A stretch of DNA of 56,595 nucleotides, taken from positions 1-56,595 of the forward strand of contig JACPRK010000023.1 of the NCBI GenBank assembly GCA_016190005.1, given 5' to 3'. The notes beneath the pieces were generated by a model. That model was not told the DNA's origin, did not search any database, and saw only the letters and a program-made list of their open reading frames with translations. Of the stretch, positions 49,970-56,595 are shown in pieces (position 1 is the first letter of the stretch; each line of letters starts with the position of its first letter). Source of the stretch: Candidatus Wallbacteria bacterium. Lineage in GTDB: Bacteria > Muiribacteriota > UBA6191 > JACPRK01. The position numbers and the translations under genes are program-made.

Positions 49970-50012
49970 CTGTTCCCTACTGACTTCTGACTACTGGCTA
50001 CTGACTACTCTC
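49970..50012. repeat. CAGTAGA-type repeat, inverted orientation
   Basis: TACTGACTTCTGACTACTGG then CTACTGACTACTCTC. Read on the minus strand it starts with the same AGAGTAGTCAGTAGCCAGTA as the copy at 34856. With the two other repeats it fills most of the 422-nt gap 49709-50130, together with a -10-like TATGAT at 50027. Confidence 0.8.
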
Positions 50013-50130
50013 CCGGCTCGCGCTGCTATGATGCTCTGGCGGCAGGTCCGGGCAGGCCTCGCCACGCGGGCGAGACTCAGATGCGAAGGCTACACCGGGT
50101 AGATTCACTCCTCCGAAAGGGGACCAAGGC

Positions 50131-50898
50131 ATGTCGATGATCCGAGTCGAGGCGCTCTCGAAGTCGTTCGCGGGTCGGCCGGCGGTCGATGCGCTCCAGT
50201 TCGAGGTCGCCCCGGGCGAGATCTTCGGGTACCTGGGGCCCAACGGAGCCGGCAAGACGACGACCCAGCGGCTGTTGATGGGGCTGCTCAAACCGACGGG
50301 CGGCCGGGCTTCCATTGGAGGGCTCGACATCGTCGAGCGTTCTCTCGACGTACGGCGGATCACTGGGTTCATGCCGGACACGCCGTTCCTCTACGAGTTC
50401 ATGACGGCTCGGCAGTTCCTCGGCTTCGTTGCGGAGGTCCACGAGCTATCGCCGCGCGAGGCGGTCGGCGCCGTCGTTCCGCTCCTGGAGCGCTTCGAGC
50501 TGGCGGGGCGCCTCGACAGCCGGCTCTCCGGCTATTCGTGGGGGATGACGAAGAAGCTGACGCTGGCCGCGCTCTTGGTCGCCCGGCCGAAGGTGCTCCT
50601 GCTGGACGAGCCGACCACCGGGATGGACCCTCGCAGCGTGCGGGTCATGAAGGACCTCATCCGAGACCTGGCCCAGTCGGGCTGCACGGTGCTGCTGTCG
50701 ACTCACACGCTCTCCGTGGCCGAGGAGCTCTGTCATCGCGTGGCAATCTTGCGGCAGGGACGGATCATCGCCGTCGGCAGTCCCACCGAGTTGCGGACCC
50801 AGGCGGGGGCGGCCGGCCGCGACCTGGAATCCGTGTTCCTCCAGCTGACGGCCGAAGAGAGCTCATCGGCCGGGGCGCCGGTACCCGCAGGCGCATGA
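50131..50898 (+). CDS. ABC transporter ATP-binding protein
   Basis: 255 residues, AAGGGGA 8 nt before ATG 50131. Complete nucleotide-binding domain of the ABC-2/NatA type: Walker A LGPNGAGKTTTQRLLMGLL, a signature in diverged form (LSGYSWGMTKKLTLAALL), Walker B KVLLLDEPTTGMDP, and H-loop LLSTHTLS. It powers the permease encoded 1 nt downstream. Typical of exporters for small lipids, ions or peptides; the substrate is unknown. Confidence 0.93.
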   Translation: MSMIRVEALSKSFAGRPAVDALQFEVAPGEIFGYLGPNGAGKTTTQRLLMGLLKPTGGRASIGGLDIVERSLDVRRITGFMPDTPFLYEFMTARQFLGFVAEVHELSPREAVGAVVPLLERFELAGRLDSRLSGYSWGMTKKLTLAALLVARPKVLLLDEPTTGMDPRSVRVMKDLIRDLAQSGCTVLLSTHTLSVAEELCHRVAILRQGRIIAVGSPTELRTQAGAAGRDLESVFLQLTAEESSSAGAPVPAGA

Positions 50899-50899
50899 G

Positions 50900-53194
50900 A
50901 TGAGCGCCGTTCGCCTGGCCTGGGTCCGGCTGGTCGACTCCTGGGTGCGCATGATCGCCACGACGCGCCCCTGGGTGCTGGCGGCGTACAGCGTCTTCCT
51001 GCCAGCGTTCTGGATAGGCTGCATGCGGCTGGCGCCGGAACTGTACGCGGCACTCGAGGCCTACGACGGCCGGTTCCTGGCACCTTTCCTGGCGGCCTTG
51101 GCGCCGTGCTTCTGGCTGCTTCTCTTCTCGCAGCGCATCTACCAGATGCCCAGCCGCATGGGGGCGTGGGTCACGCACGACTTCCACTTTCTCCTGGCGC
51201 TGCCGCTTCCGCTGGGCCGGGTGATGCTGGCCGCGGCGGCCGTCTGGACGCTGGGGGACCTGCCGGTCCTCTTGAGCGCGGCCGCTCTGATGAGTGGGTT
51301 CCTGAAGGCGATCCGGGCCAACGCCGCCCTGGGGCTCGTGGTGGCGGTCCTCGCGCTTTGGATGGTGGGGGCGGTCTTTCTGGCCCTGGGCGTGGGGCGT
51401 CTGCTGTTCCACCGCTTTTACGAGCCGCGCCACCGGCTGGCGATGGCGGCTCTTGCGGCCCTGGCACTCGTGCTCTGCTGGTCGGGGGCGGGGGAGGGGC
51501 CTGCGATCGACCGTCCCGACCTTGCGCTGGCATGGGTAGAGCGCCCGGTGCCGGCGACGGAACCGACGCTGCTGGAGAGGACCGTCGGCTCGCTGGAGCC
51601 GCTCCTCACGACGCTCGAGCGGCTCAGGCCCCTGGCGCAGCTGTTTCCGCCCTACCAGCTCTACGTTGCGGCCGAACGGATCGCGCGCGGCGACGCGGCC
51701 GGCTGGTGGAGGCTGCTGGCGGTGGCGGCCTTGCTGGGCGTCGTGACGCTCGGGTTGCTGGCGCTGCTGGAGCCCTTCTCGCGGCGCGATTGGCTGGCGC
51801 TGACCTGCCCGTCGCCGGAGGATTCGGAAGATGCGTCGGGTCGAATAGAAGTGTTCTCGGACCGCCGAGTTACAGGGCTGGACGCCAAGGAGCTCGCCCT
51901 CTGGGGCCACTTCTGGGCGGGTCCGCTGGCGTTGGCGGCGGCCACCGGCTGGACCACGTGGTACCTGCTGGACAAGGGATACTCCGTGCTGGCGGCGGCC
52001 AAGCTCCTGGGAATGGCCACCTGGATGGTCGGGAGTCTGGCGGGCGACTCGCTCTCCTGGGAGCGGCGAGGGTTGACGCTCTGCCAGCTCTTGCCGCTGA
52101 CACCGGGGCAGATCCTGGCGGCGAAGGCCCGGTGGGCCGCGCTGGTGGGCGTGGCCAGCCTGGTCGTCCCGTTCGCGCTGGTCGGAATCCTGGCCGACGC
52201 GGAGCCGTTCGCGGAGCTGGTCCGCGGCGTGCTCGTGTTGACCTTCCTCGTCTTCACGGCGGCCTTCGCCGGGGTGGCGATCGGGGCGCTGCTGCGCGAT
52301 CTTTCCGGCCAGGGCCAACCGGGCATGGGACCGCTGCTCGGCGCGCTGATGTGGCTCGGGCTCTGCGCGGCAATGGTGGCGCAGGTCTTCTTCACAAGCG
52401 GCTACGCCATCTTCGGAGGCCTCTTCTTCGACCTGCTGCTGGTGCTGGCCCTCTGGCAGCGCGCGTGCGTCCAGCTGGCGCACCAGCACGAGCTCGAGGA
52501 AGTCGCCAACGATCAGACCACCTTCGCCGATTCCGTCCTGGTCTTCCTTTTCGCCTATCTGCTGGTCGCCGTCGTCGCGCTGAAAGCGCAGGCGATGGGG
52601 GCCGGCACGGCGGCGGTCAACGCGCTGCGCGCCTACCTGCTGACGGCGCTCTTCCCGGTCGTCTTGGCCGGGCTCACCTGGGTCCACCTGCGAGTCTTGC
52701 GAGCGCCGCTGGAGCGTCCTGCCCCCGGAGGGCGCTGGAAGGACGTGGCGCTGGCTCTCGGACTCGCCGGATGCACCGTCTCTCTTTCGCTCTCCTACAG
52801 CTGGGCCGTGGCGCGCCTGGGCTGGGTCCGCACCTCCGATCTCTCGGCCGGTGTTCAGCTCCTGCGCGGCTTGCTGAAGGACCTCCCGATGGCCCCCCTT
52901 CTGGTCTTCGGGCTGATGGGCGTGCTGGCGCCGCTGGCCGAGGAAGGCTTCTTCCGCGGGCTCTTCTACCAGGGCATCCGCCGGTTGCAGCCGCACGACT
53001 ACCGCATCGCCGTGCTCGCCAGTGCGCTGGCATTCGGCCTGTTGCATCCCGCGGTCCACTTTCCCGTGCTTTTCGCCATGGGCACCGCGCTGGCCTTGCT
53101 CGTCGAGTGGCGCGGGTCGCTCTTCCCGGCCATGCTGGCGCATGCGCTCCACAACTCGGCGATGGTTCTCCTCTACCTGCGAGGGGGCTCCTGA
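50900..53194 (+). CDS. ABC-2-type permease fused to a CPBP intramembrane protease
   Basis: 764 residues, nearly all membrane helices. About the first 550 residues form a permease (for example PLPLGRVMLAAAAVWTLGDL and DSLSWERRGLTLCQLLPLTP, the usual ABC-2 style). The last 200 residues carry a CPBP (CAAX protease and bacteriocin-processing) domain: PLAEEGFFRGLFYQGIRRL holds the catalytic EExxxR, ALAFGLLHPAVHFPVL the FxxxH, and MLAHALHNSAMVLL the HxxxN. Such a fusion could couple export to cleavage of the substrate or of a membrane-bound partner. It shares one nucleotide with the next gene (TGATG). Confidence 0.9.
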   Translation: MSAVRLAWVRLVDSWVRMIATTRPWVLAAYSVFLPAFWIGCMRLAPELYAALEAYDGRFLAPFLAALAPCFWLLLFSQRIYQMPSRMGAWVTHDFHFLLALPLPLGRVMLAAAAVWTLGDLPVLLSAAALMSGFLKAIRANAALGLVVAVLALWMVGAVFLALGVGRLLFHRFYEPRHRLAMAALAALALVLCWSGAGEGPAIDRPDLALAWVERPVPATEPTLLERTVGSLEPLLTTLERLRPLAQLFPPYQLYVAAERIARGDAAGWWRLLAVAALLGVVTLGLLALLEPFSRRDWLALTCPSPEDSEDASGRIEVFSDRRVTGLDAKELALWGHFWAGPLALAAATGWTTWYLLDKGYSVLAAAKLLGMATWMVGSLAGDSLSWERRGLTLCQLLPLTPGQILAAKARWAALVGVASLVVPFALVGILADAEPFAELVRGVLVLTFLVFTAAFAGVAIGALLRDLSGQGQPGMGPLLGALMWLGLCAAMVAQVFFTSGYAIFGGLFFDLLLVLALWQRACVQLAHQHELEEVANDQTTFADSVLVFLFAYLLVAVVALKAQAMGAGTAAVNALRAYLLTALFPVVLAGLTWVHLRVLRAPLERPAPGGRWKDVALALGLAGCTVSLSLSYSWAVARLGWVRTSDLSAGVQLLRGLLKDLPMAPLLVFGLMGVLAPLAEEGFFRGLFYQGIRRLQPHDYRIAVLASALAFGLLHPAVHFPVLFAMGTALALLVEWRGSLFPAMLAHALHNSAMVLLYLRGGS

Positions 53195-55116
53195 TGCGGG
53201 CCCGGACGCGCCGCCGCGCCATCGCCCTGGGGGCTGCACTCTGGCTGGCCTGGGGGCCGGCGGCGGCGGCCTCCGATTCTTCCCGCCGCTACGCGGTCCA
53301 GCAGAGCCTGGCCGCCGGCCGCATCGCCTCGGCCGCCGCGGCAGTCATCGACGAGGGCGCCGCGCCGCTCCCCTGGCTCAGGCGCCAGCTCTTCGACATC
53401 GCCAGCGCGCGCGCGCCGGCCGACCCGCTCGTCCTCCGGCTGCGCGAGCCCGGTGCCCTCGGAACGCCCGTCGCCACTCTCATGCCCCAGCCCGACCGCT
53501 CCACGCCCTCCGTGGTCGAGATGGCCGGCGCCTGGGCCCTGCAGCCCGACTCGCCCCAGGCGCGCGAGCGGCTCGCGTGGTGGCTGGAGCTGGCCGATTC
53601 CCACCAGTTCGAGCTGGCGGTGGAGCTTCCGCTGGCCTCGACGGCCAGGCCGTCGATGCAAGAGACCCGAGCGATGCTTTGGCTCCTTTCGGCGCGCCTC
53701 GAGGCCCTCGAGCGTCGGGATAGCCCGGGTTACGAGCGCTGCCTGGCCCGCGCTGCCAGCGAAGGTGCGCTGCTGCCGGCCGCATGGTTCGAGCTGGCAA
53801 GCGCCGGCCCAGCCTTCATGCCGGCGCTGCAGCGCGCCAGGGAGAAACTGCGCGCCGGGGACCGAGGGGCGGCACGGGCCCTCTTCCGCGAAGCCTGCGA
53901 GGCCAGCTGCCGCGCCCGCGACGGCGCCCGGCCCGTCACCGCGCTCGGCCGCGAGGCCCGGGCCGAGTTTCCCGGCGACGAGTGGTTCGTCGCCTTCGAG
54001 GCCGCGCTCTACTGGCGCGCCGGACGCGCCATGCCCCAGCGCGCCCGGTGGTGGACGCTGGCCGCTGCGGCGGCTCTGGCCCGAGGCGAGGGCACCGAAG
54101 CGGCTAGACGTTTGCGCGCCGGACGGGGACTGCTCGAGGCGCTCGCCCCGGGCCGCGAGGATTGGACCCCCTGGATCTGGGCCGCCGAGCGGCTTATCCA
54201 GGGGCCGGCGCCGCGGGCTGCCCAGCAAGGCTCCCTGCTCGAACTGCCTCCGGGCCGGTCTCTGGCCTACATCCTCCCGGACGAGGCCTTCAACTACGCA
54301 ATGGCCCAGCGCTGGCTCGACCGGGCCCGCCAGCTCGGCGATCCCAGGCTGGTGCTGCGCGTGCAGATCGATCCCGATCGCCCGGGCGAGGGGCCCCTGG
54401 TGTTCGCCGAGGAGCTCGTCCGGCGCGGCAAGTTTCTCGAAGCGGTCGAGACGCTCGCCTCGGTGCCGTACCTCTTCACGGAGGCCGCAGGCGTGGAGGT
54501 CAGGGAGCGTGCCGAGGCGTGCGAAGCGGCGGCACTGAAGGGCATTCCGAAGCTCCTCGGACCCGGCCGCGAGGAGCTCGCTCGACGGTATGTAGCGATG
54601 CTGCTGACGACGCGCCGCTGGCAGGAGGCTCGAGTCCCGCTCGCTGGACTGGCCGCACAGTCACCGCAGGAGCCGGCCGCCCTCGGCGGCCCCAGTCGGG
54701 CGCAGGACGGAGGCCACGCTGCGATCGAGGACTCGCCCGGGGGGCTCGACTCGGACGAACGCAATCCGGTCCAGGGCGCGCTGCGATTGCTGGCCCGCGG
54801 GCGCTACGCACAGCTGCTGGCTCGGCTCGACGCCCTCACCAGCGGGCCGGCAGTCGCGGGCGGCGGGCCAGGCGCCACCGGCGGCCCGGATCTGCCTGCG
54901 TCGCCGCTCCTCGGCCTCAAGCGCCCCCCCGCAGAGGCCTGGACGACACCGGAATCTCCCTACGGAGGAGCCATGAGGCCGGCCGCGCGCCGGGCCTTCC
55001 GGCTCGGCATCGTCGCCGTGTTGCTGGCGGCCTGGACGCGCCTGCACCTGTACCTGTTGGCCATTTTTCTCCCCGGGGGCGCTTTCTTCCGCTGGTTGCG
55101 CGCGCGACGGCCGTGA
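53194..55116 (+). CDS. Large helical-repeat (solenoid) membrane-anchored protein, unknown
   Basis: 640 residues from ATG 53194, coupled to the permease by TGATG. An N-terminal signal or anchor (AIALGAALWLAWGPAAAA) is followed by about 520 residues of Ala/Arg/Leu-rich helices in TPR-like rhythm (REKLRAGDRGAARALFREAC, RGEGTEAARRLRAGRGLLEA, VRRGKFLEAVETLASVPYLF). A low-complexity Gly/Pro linker and a C-terminal membrane helix (LGIVAVLLAAWTRLHLYLLAI) end it. With both ends hydrophobic, it is probably periplasmic and fixed to the membrane. It may be a docking or substrate-binding part of the ABC/CPBP transporter. No family recognised. Confidence 0.78.
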   Translation: MRARTRRRAIALGAALWLAWGPAAAASDSSRRYAVQQSLAAGRIASAAAAVIDEGAAPLPWLRRQLFDIASARAPADPLVLRLREPGALGTPVATLMPQPDRSTPSVVEMAGAWALQPDSPQARERLAWWLELADSHQFELAVELPLASTARPSMQETRAMLWLLSARLEALERRDSPGYERCLARAASEGALLPAAWFELASAGPAFMPALQRAREKLRAGDRGAARALFREACEASCRARDGARPVTALGREARAEFPGDEWFVAFEAALYWRAGRAMPQRARWWTLAAAAALARGEGTEAARRLRAGRGLLEALAPGREDWTPWIWAAERLIQGPAPRAAQQGSLLELPPGRSLAYILPDEAFNYAMAQRWLDRARQLGDPRLVLRVQIDPDRPGEGPLVFAEELVRRGKFLEAVETLASVPYLFTEAAGVEVRERAEACEAAALKGIPKLLGPGREELARRYVAMLLTTRRWQEARVPLAGLAAQSPQEPAALGGPSRAQDGGHAAIEDSPGGLDSDERNPVQGALRLLARGRYAQLLARLDALTSGPAVAGGGPGATGGPDLPASPLLGLKRPPAEAWTTPESPYGGAMRPAARRAFRLGIVAVLLAAWTRLHLYLLAIFLPGGAFFRWLRARRP

Positions 55117-55120
55117 GCAA

Positions 55121-55149
55121 TTGCGGGCGCGCGGCCCGGCTGCTACGAT
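55121..55149 (+). promoter_or_regulatory. Promoter of the FHA-GAF-kinase gene
   Basis: TTGCGG (55121-55126), 17-nt spacer, TACGAT (55144-55149), then ATG 55158 after 8 nt. No ribosome site; predicted leaderless or near-leaderless. Confidence 0.5.
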
Positions 55150-55157
55150 CCCGAGCC

Positions 55158-56595
55158 ATGGCTCGACTGATCGTGAGACGGGGGCCGCGTGCTGGTTACT
55201 CTTACCCGGTCGACGACAAGACCGTGACCATCGGCCGGGACCCGGCGCGGACCGTGCCGATCCTCGACGGGAAGGTCTCGAGGCTCCACGCCGAGATCGT
55301 GCCGACCGCGCATGGCTGGATGGTCCGTGACCTGGGCGCGACGAACAAGACTTACGTCAACGGCCGGGCCGTGACGGAGGCCCTGCTGGCGTTCGGCGAC
55401 GCGATCTCGATTGGCGAAACCGAGTTCGTCTTCGAGGCCGACGAGATGGACCTGCCCGGCCCGCCCGATCTGACGGTCGTGGTCACGGCGGAGTCCGTTC
55501 CGGCCGGGGGCGTCACTCTGCCGATGCCTCAGCCCGGATTCGAGGACTTTCTGCCGTCGGCGCCCGCCGCTGAGTCCGACGAGCTGGCCCGCCGTCAGGC
55601 CCGCCGGCTGAAGGTGCTCTGGCGCGTCTCCCGCACGGCCTTCGTAAAGAGCGACCTGGCGACCTTCCTGGAGGAGATCCTGACGCTGGTTCTGGGCGAG
55701 CTCGAGGCCGACACGGCGGTCTTTCTGCTCGCCTCCGAAGGCGCCAAGCTCACCCCCATCGTGACGCACCGCGCCCGGGGCGCCAGCGCCGAACCGGCGA
55801 TCGTCTTGACCTCCACCGTCGTCAATCGAGTCTTCGCTTCCGGGGACGCGCTGCTGGTCGCCGACGCCGCCAAGGACCTGTCTGGCGCCGCCAGCGTGCG
55901 GGCGCAGCGCATCAGCTCCGTGATCTGCGTGCCGCTCAAGAGTCCTGAAAAGACCTACGGAGTCTTTTACATGGATCGGCGCTCCGGCGGGGCCTGGTTC
56001 GATCACGAGGACCTGAGCTTCCTGGCCACCGTCTGCGCGCACGTGGCCGTCAACATCGAGAACCTGGCGCTCTACCAGAAGCAGCGGGAGGCCTACGAAC
56101 GGCTCAAGCTGGCCCAGGAGCAGCTCCTGGCATCCGAGAAGATGAGCGTGCTCGGACGGCTCGCCGGTTCCGTTGCACACGAGCTCAACAATCCGCTGCA
56201 GTGCATCCTGATGTGCTCCGAGCTTTTGAAGGACGAGCTGCGCCTGCGAGGCACCGTCGTCAATCCGGCGACGGCGCTCGACCAGCTCGAGATGGTCCAC
56301 CACTCCGTGGCGCGCTGCTCCAGGCTGGTCCAGAACCTGCTCCACTACTCGCACAAGGGTGACACCGCCGGGCTCGTGTCGCTCCCGCTGGCCCGGCCAG
56401 TCTCCGAGGCCGTCAAGCTGATGACCTATCTGGTCCGCAAGCGAGGCATCGAGATCGCTACCGACCTGCCGCCGGACTTGCCGTCCATCCTCGGCAACGG
56501 CTCCGAGCTGGAGCAACTGTTCATCAACCTCATCAAGAACTCGGCCGACGCCATCCCGGGCAAGGGCAACATAGCAGTCTCGGCCTCGCTCGAGC
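55158..56595 (+). CDS. FHA-GAF-histidine kinase (cut by the window edge)
   Basis: 479 codons are visible and the gene runs off the right edge. Residues 1-95 are an FHA domain (TIGRDPARTVPILDGKVSRL with the conserved GR..., SRLHAEI and NKTYVNG), which binds phosphothreonine. A GAF domain follows (LATFLEEILTLVLGELEADT to GVFYMDRRSGGAWFDHED). Then comes a HisKA domain with the H-box LGRLAGSVAHELNNPLQCIL and the start of the HATPase (ELEQLFINLIKNSADAIPG). FHA input means that a Ser/Thr kinase signal may feed a two-component kinase; one Ser/Thr kinase is encoded at 42916-45333. The missing end is about 60 residues or more. Confidence 0.92.
   Translation, partial: MARLIVRRGPRAGYSYPVDDKTVTIGRDPARTVPILDGKVSRLHAEIVPTAHGWMVRDLGATNKTYVNGRAVTEALLAFGDAISIGETEFVFEADEMDLPGPPDLTVVVTAESVPAGGVTLPMPQPGFEDFLPSAPAAESDELARRQARRLKVLWRVSRTAFVKSDLATFLEEILTLVLGELEADTAVFLLASEGAKLTPIVTHRARGASAEPAIVLTSTVVNRVFASGDALLVADAAKDLSGAASVRAQRISSVICVPLKSPEKTYGVFYMDRRSGGAWFDHEDLSFLATVCAHVAVNIENLALYQKQREAYERLKLAQEQLLASEKMSVLGRLAGSVAHELNNPLQCILMCSELLKDELRLRGTVVNPATALDQLEMVHHSVARCSRLVQNLLHYSHKGDTAGLVSLPLARPVSEAVKLMTYLVRKRGIEIATDLPPDLPSILGNGSELEQLFINLIKNSADAIPGKGNIAVSASLE

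Noticed and set aside
51106..55116. Single 1336-residue open frame across the permease and solenoid genes
   Set aside because: Its first 700 codons are low-complexity Gly/Ala/Arg shadow of the permease. The supported gene starts at ATG 53194, coupled to the permease stop.
1..56595. tRNA, rRNA, riboswitch, insertion sequence or phage genes
   Set aside because: I found no cloverleaf, rRNA-like sequence, known riboswitch core, transposase or integrase on reading both strands. A covariance-model scan would be needed to exclude small RNAs.

Overview
This is a GC-rich, gene-dense stretch of a bacterial chromosome with 41 protein genes (one cut by the right edge), no RNA gene, no insertion sequence and no CRISPR array that I can see. 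The cell is clearly diderm: it has a CusCBA-type tripartite metal pump with an outer-membrane TolC-like channel, and a major porin that starts with an S-layer-homology (SLH) domain. SLH porins tether the outer membrane to the wall in Negativicutes, Deinococcus-Thermus, Cyanobacteria and several uncultured lineages. With Prok-RING proteins, a dolichol/phytol-kinase-like protein and many FHA, GAF and histidine-kinase proteins, this suggests an uncultured diderm phylum. The lineage cannot be fixed from this window.

Layout. 0.2-8.1 kb: a fusion of a membrane fatty-acid desaturase/hydroxylase with an AurF-like di-iron N-oxygenase, then an exported propeller-dihaem cytochrome c, a TPR protein and a large exported protein of unknown function. 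8.3-13.6 kb: small unknowns (zinc-ribbon/coiled-coil protein, GNAT-like protein, two tandem exported START-like paralogues, a lipoprotein-like membrane protein and a Prok-RING membrane protein). 13.6-17.8 kb (minus): a phospholipid operon in the order dolichol/phytol-kinase-like protein, CDP-alcohol phosphatidyltransferase, class III aminotransferase, CdsA. 17.9-25.3 kb: hybrid sensor kinase with a catalytically dead transglutaminase-like partner, a DegT aminotransferase/Gfo-Idh-MocA pair, then ferrochelatase and a HAD phosphatase. 25.4-33.4 kb (minus): copper/silver-type RND efflux operon with a small Cys-rich exported protein at its head. 33.5-34.8 kb: His-rich exported protein plus dual-specificity phosphatase. 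35.0-38.8 kb (minus): three-subunit molybdenum hydroxylase. 38.9-41.9 kb (minus): PilT, a PilB/GspE-like protein without nucleotide-binding motifs, and a CheY-like receiver. 42.0-46.6 kb: SirB1-like protein, a Ser/Thr kinase with an Asp-box propeller sensor, and a divergent receiver-histidine kinase. 46.8-49.7 kb (minus): SLH porin and an esterase. 50.1-55.1 kb: ABC ATPase, a permease fused to a CPBP protease, and a large solenoid-like protein. The window ends inside an FHA-GAF-histidine kinase.

Two themes run across the window. First, many genes have a -10-like hexamer only 5-10 nt before the start codon and no Shine-Dalgarno sequence, which indicates leaderless mRNAs, often with GTG starts; other genes have strong GGAGG sites. 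Second, the intergenic spaces carry at least three families of short dispersed repeats. These are a palindromic element with core TTCGACAAGCTCAGGATGAG (some copies with a variable central hairpin), a 7-bp CAGTAGA-type repeat and a GAGAATC-type repeat. Several copies extend into coding sequence and supply protein termini.

The items most worth following up are the desaturase-AurF fusion, the ATPase-dead PilB relative beside PilT, the kinase-like membrane protein with a possible DUF92-like C-terminal half in the lipid operon, the five metal-binding modules in CusB, and the modular repeat family. All annotations are by reading translations and motifs by eye; no database search was run.
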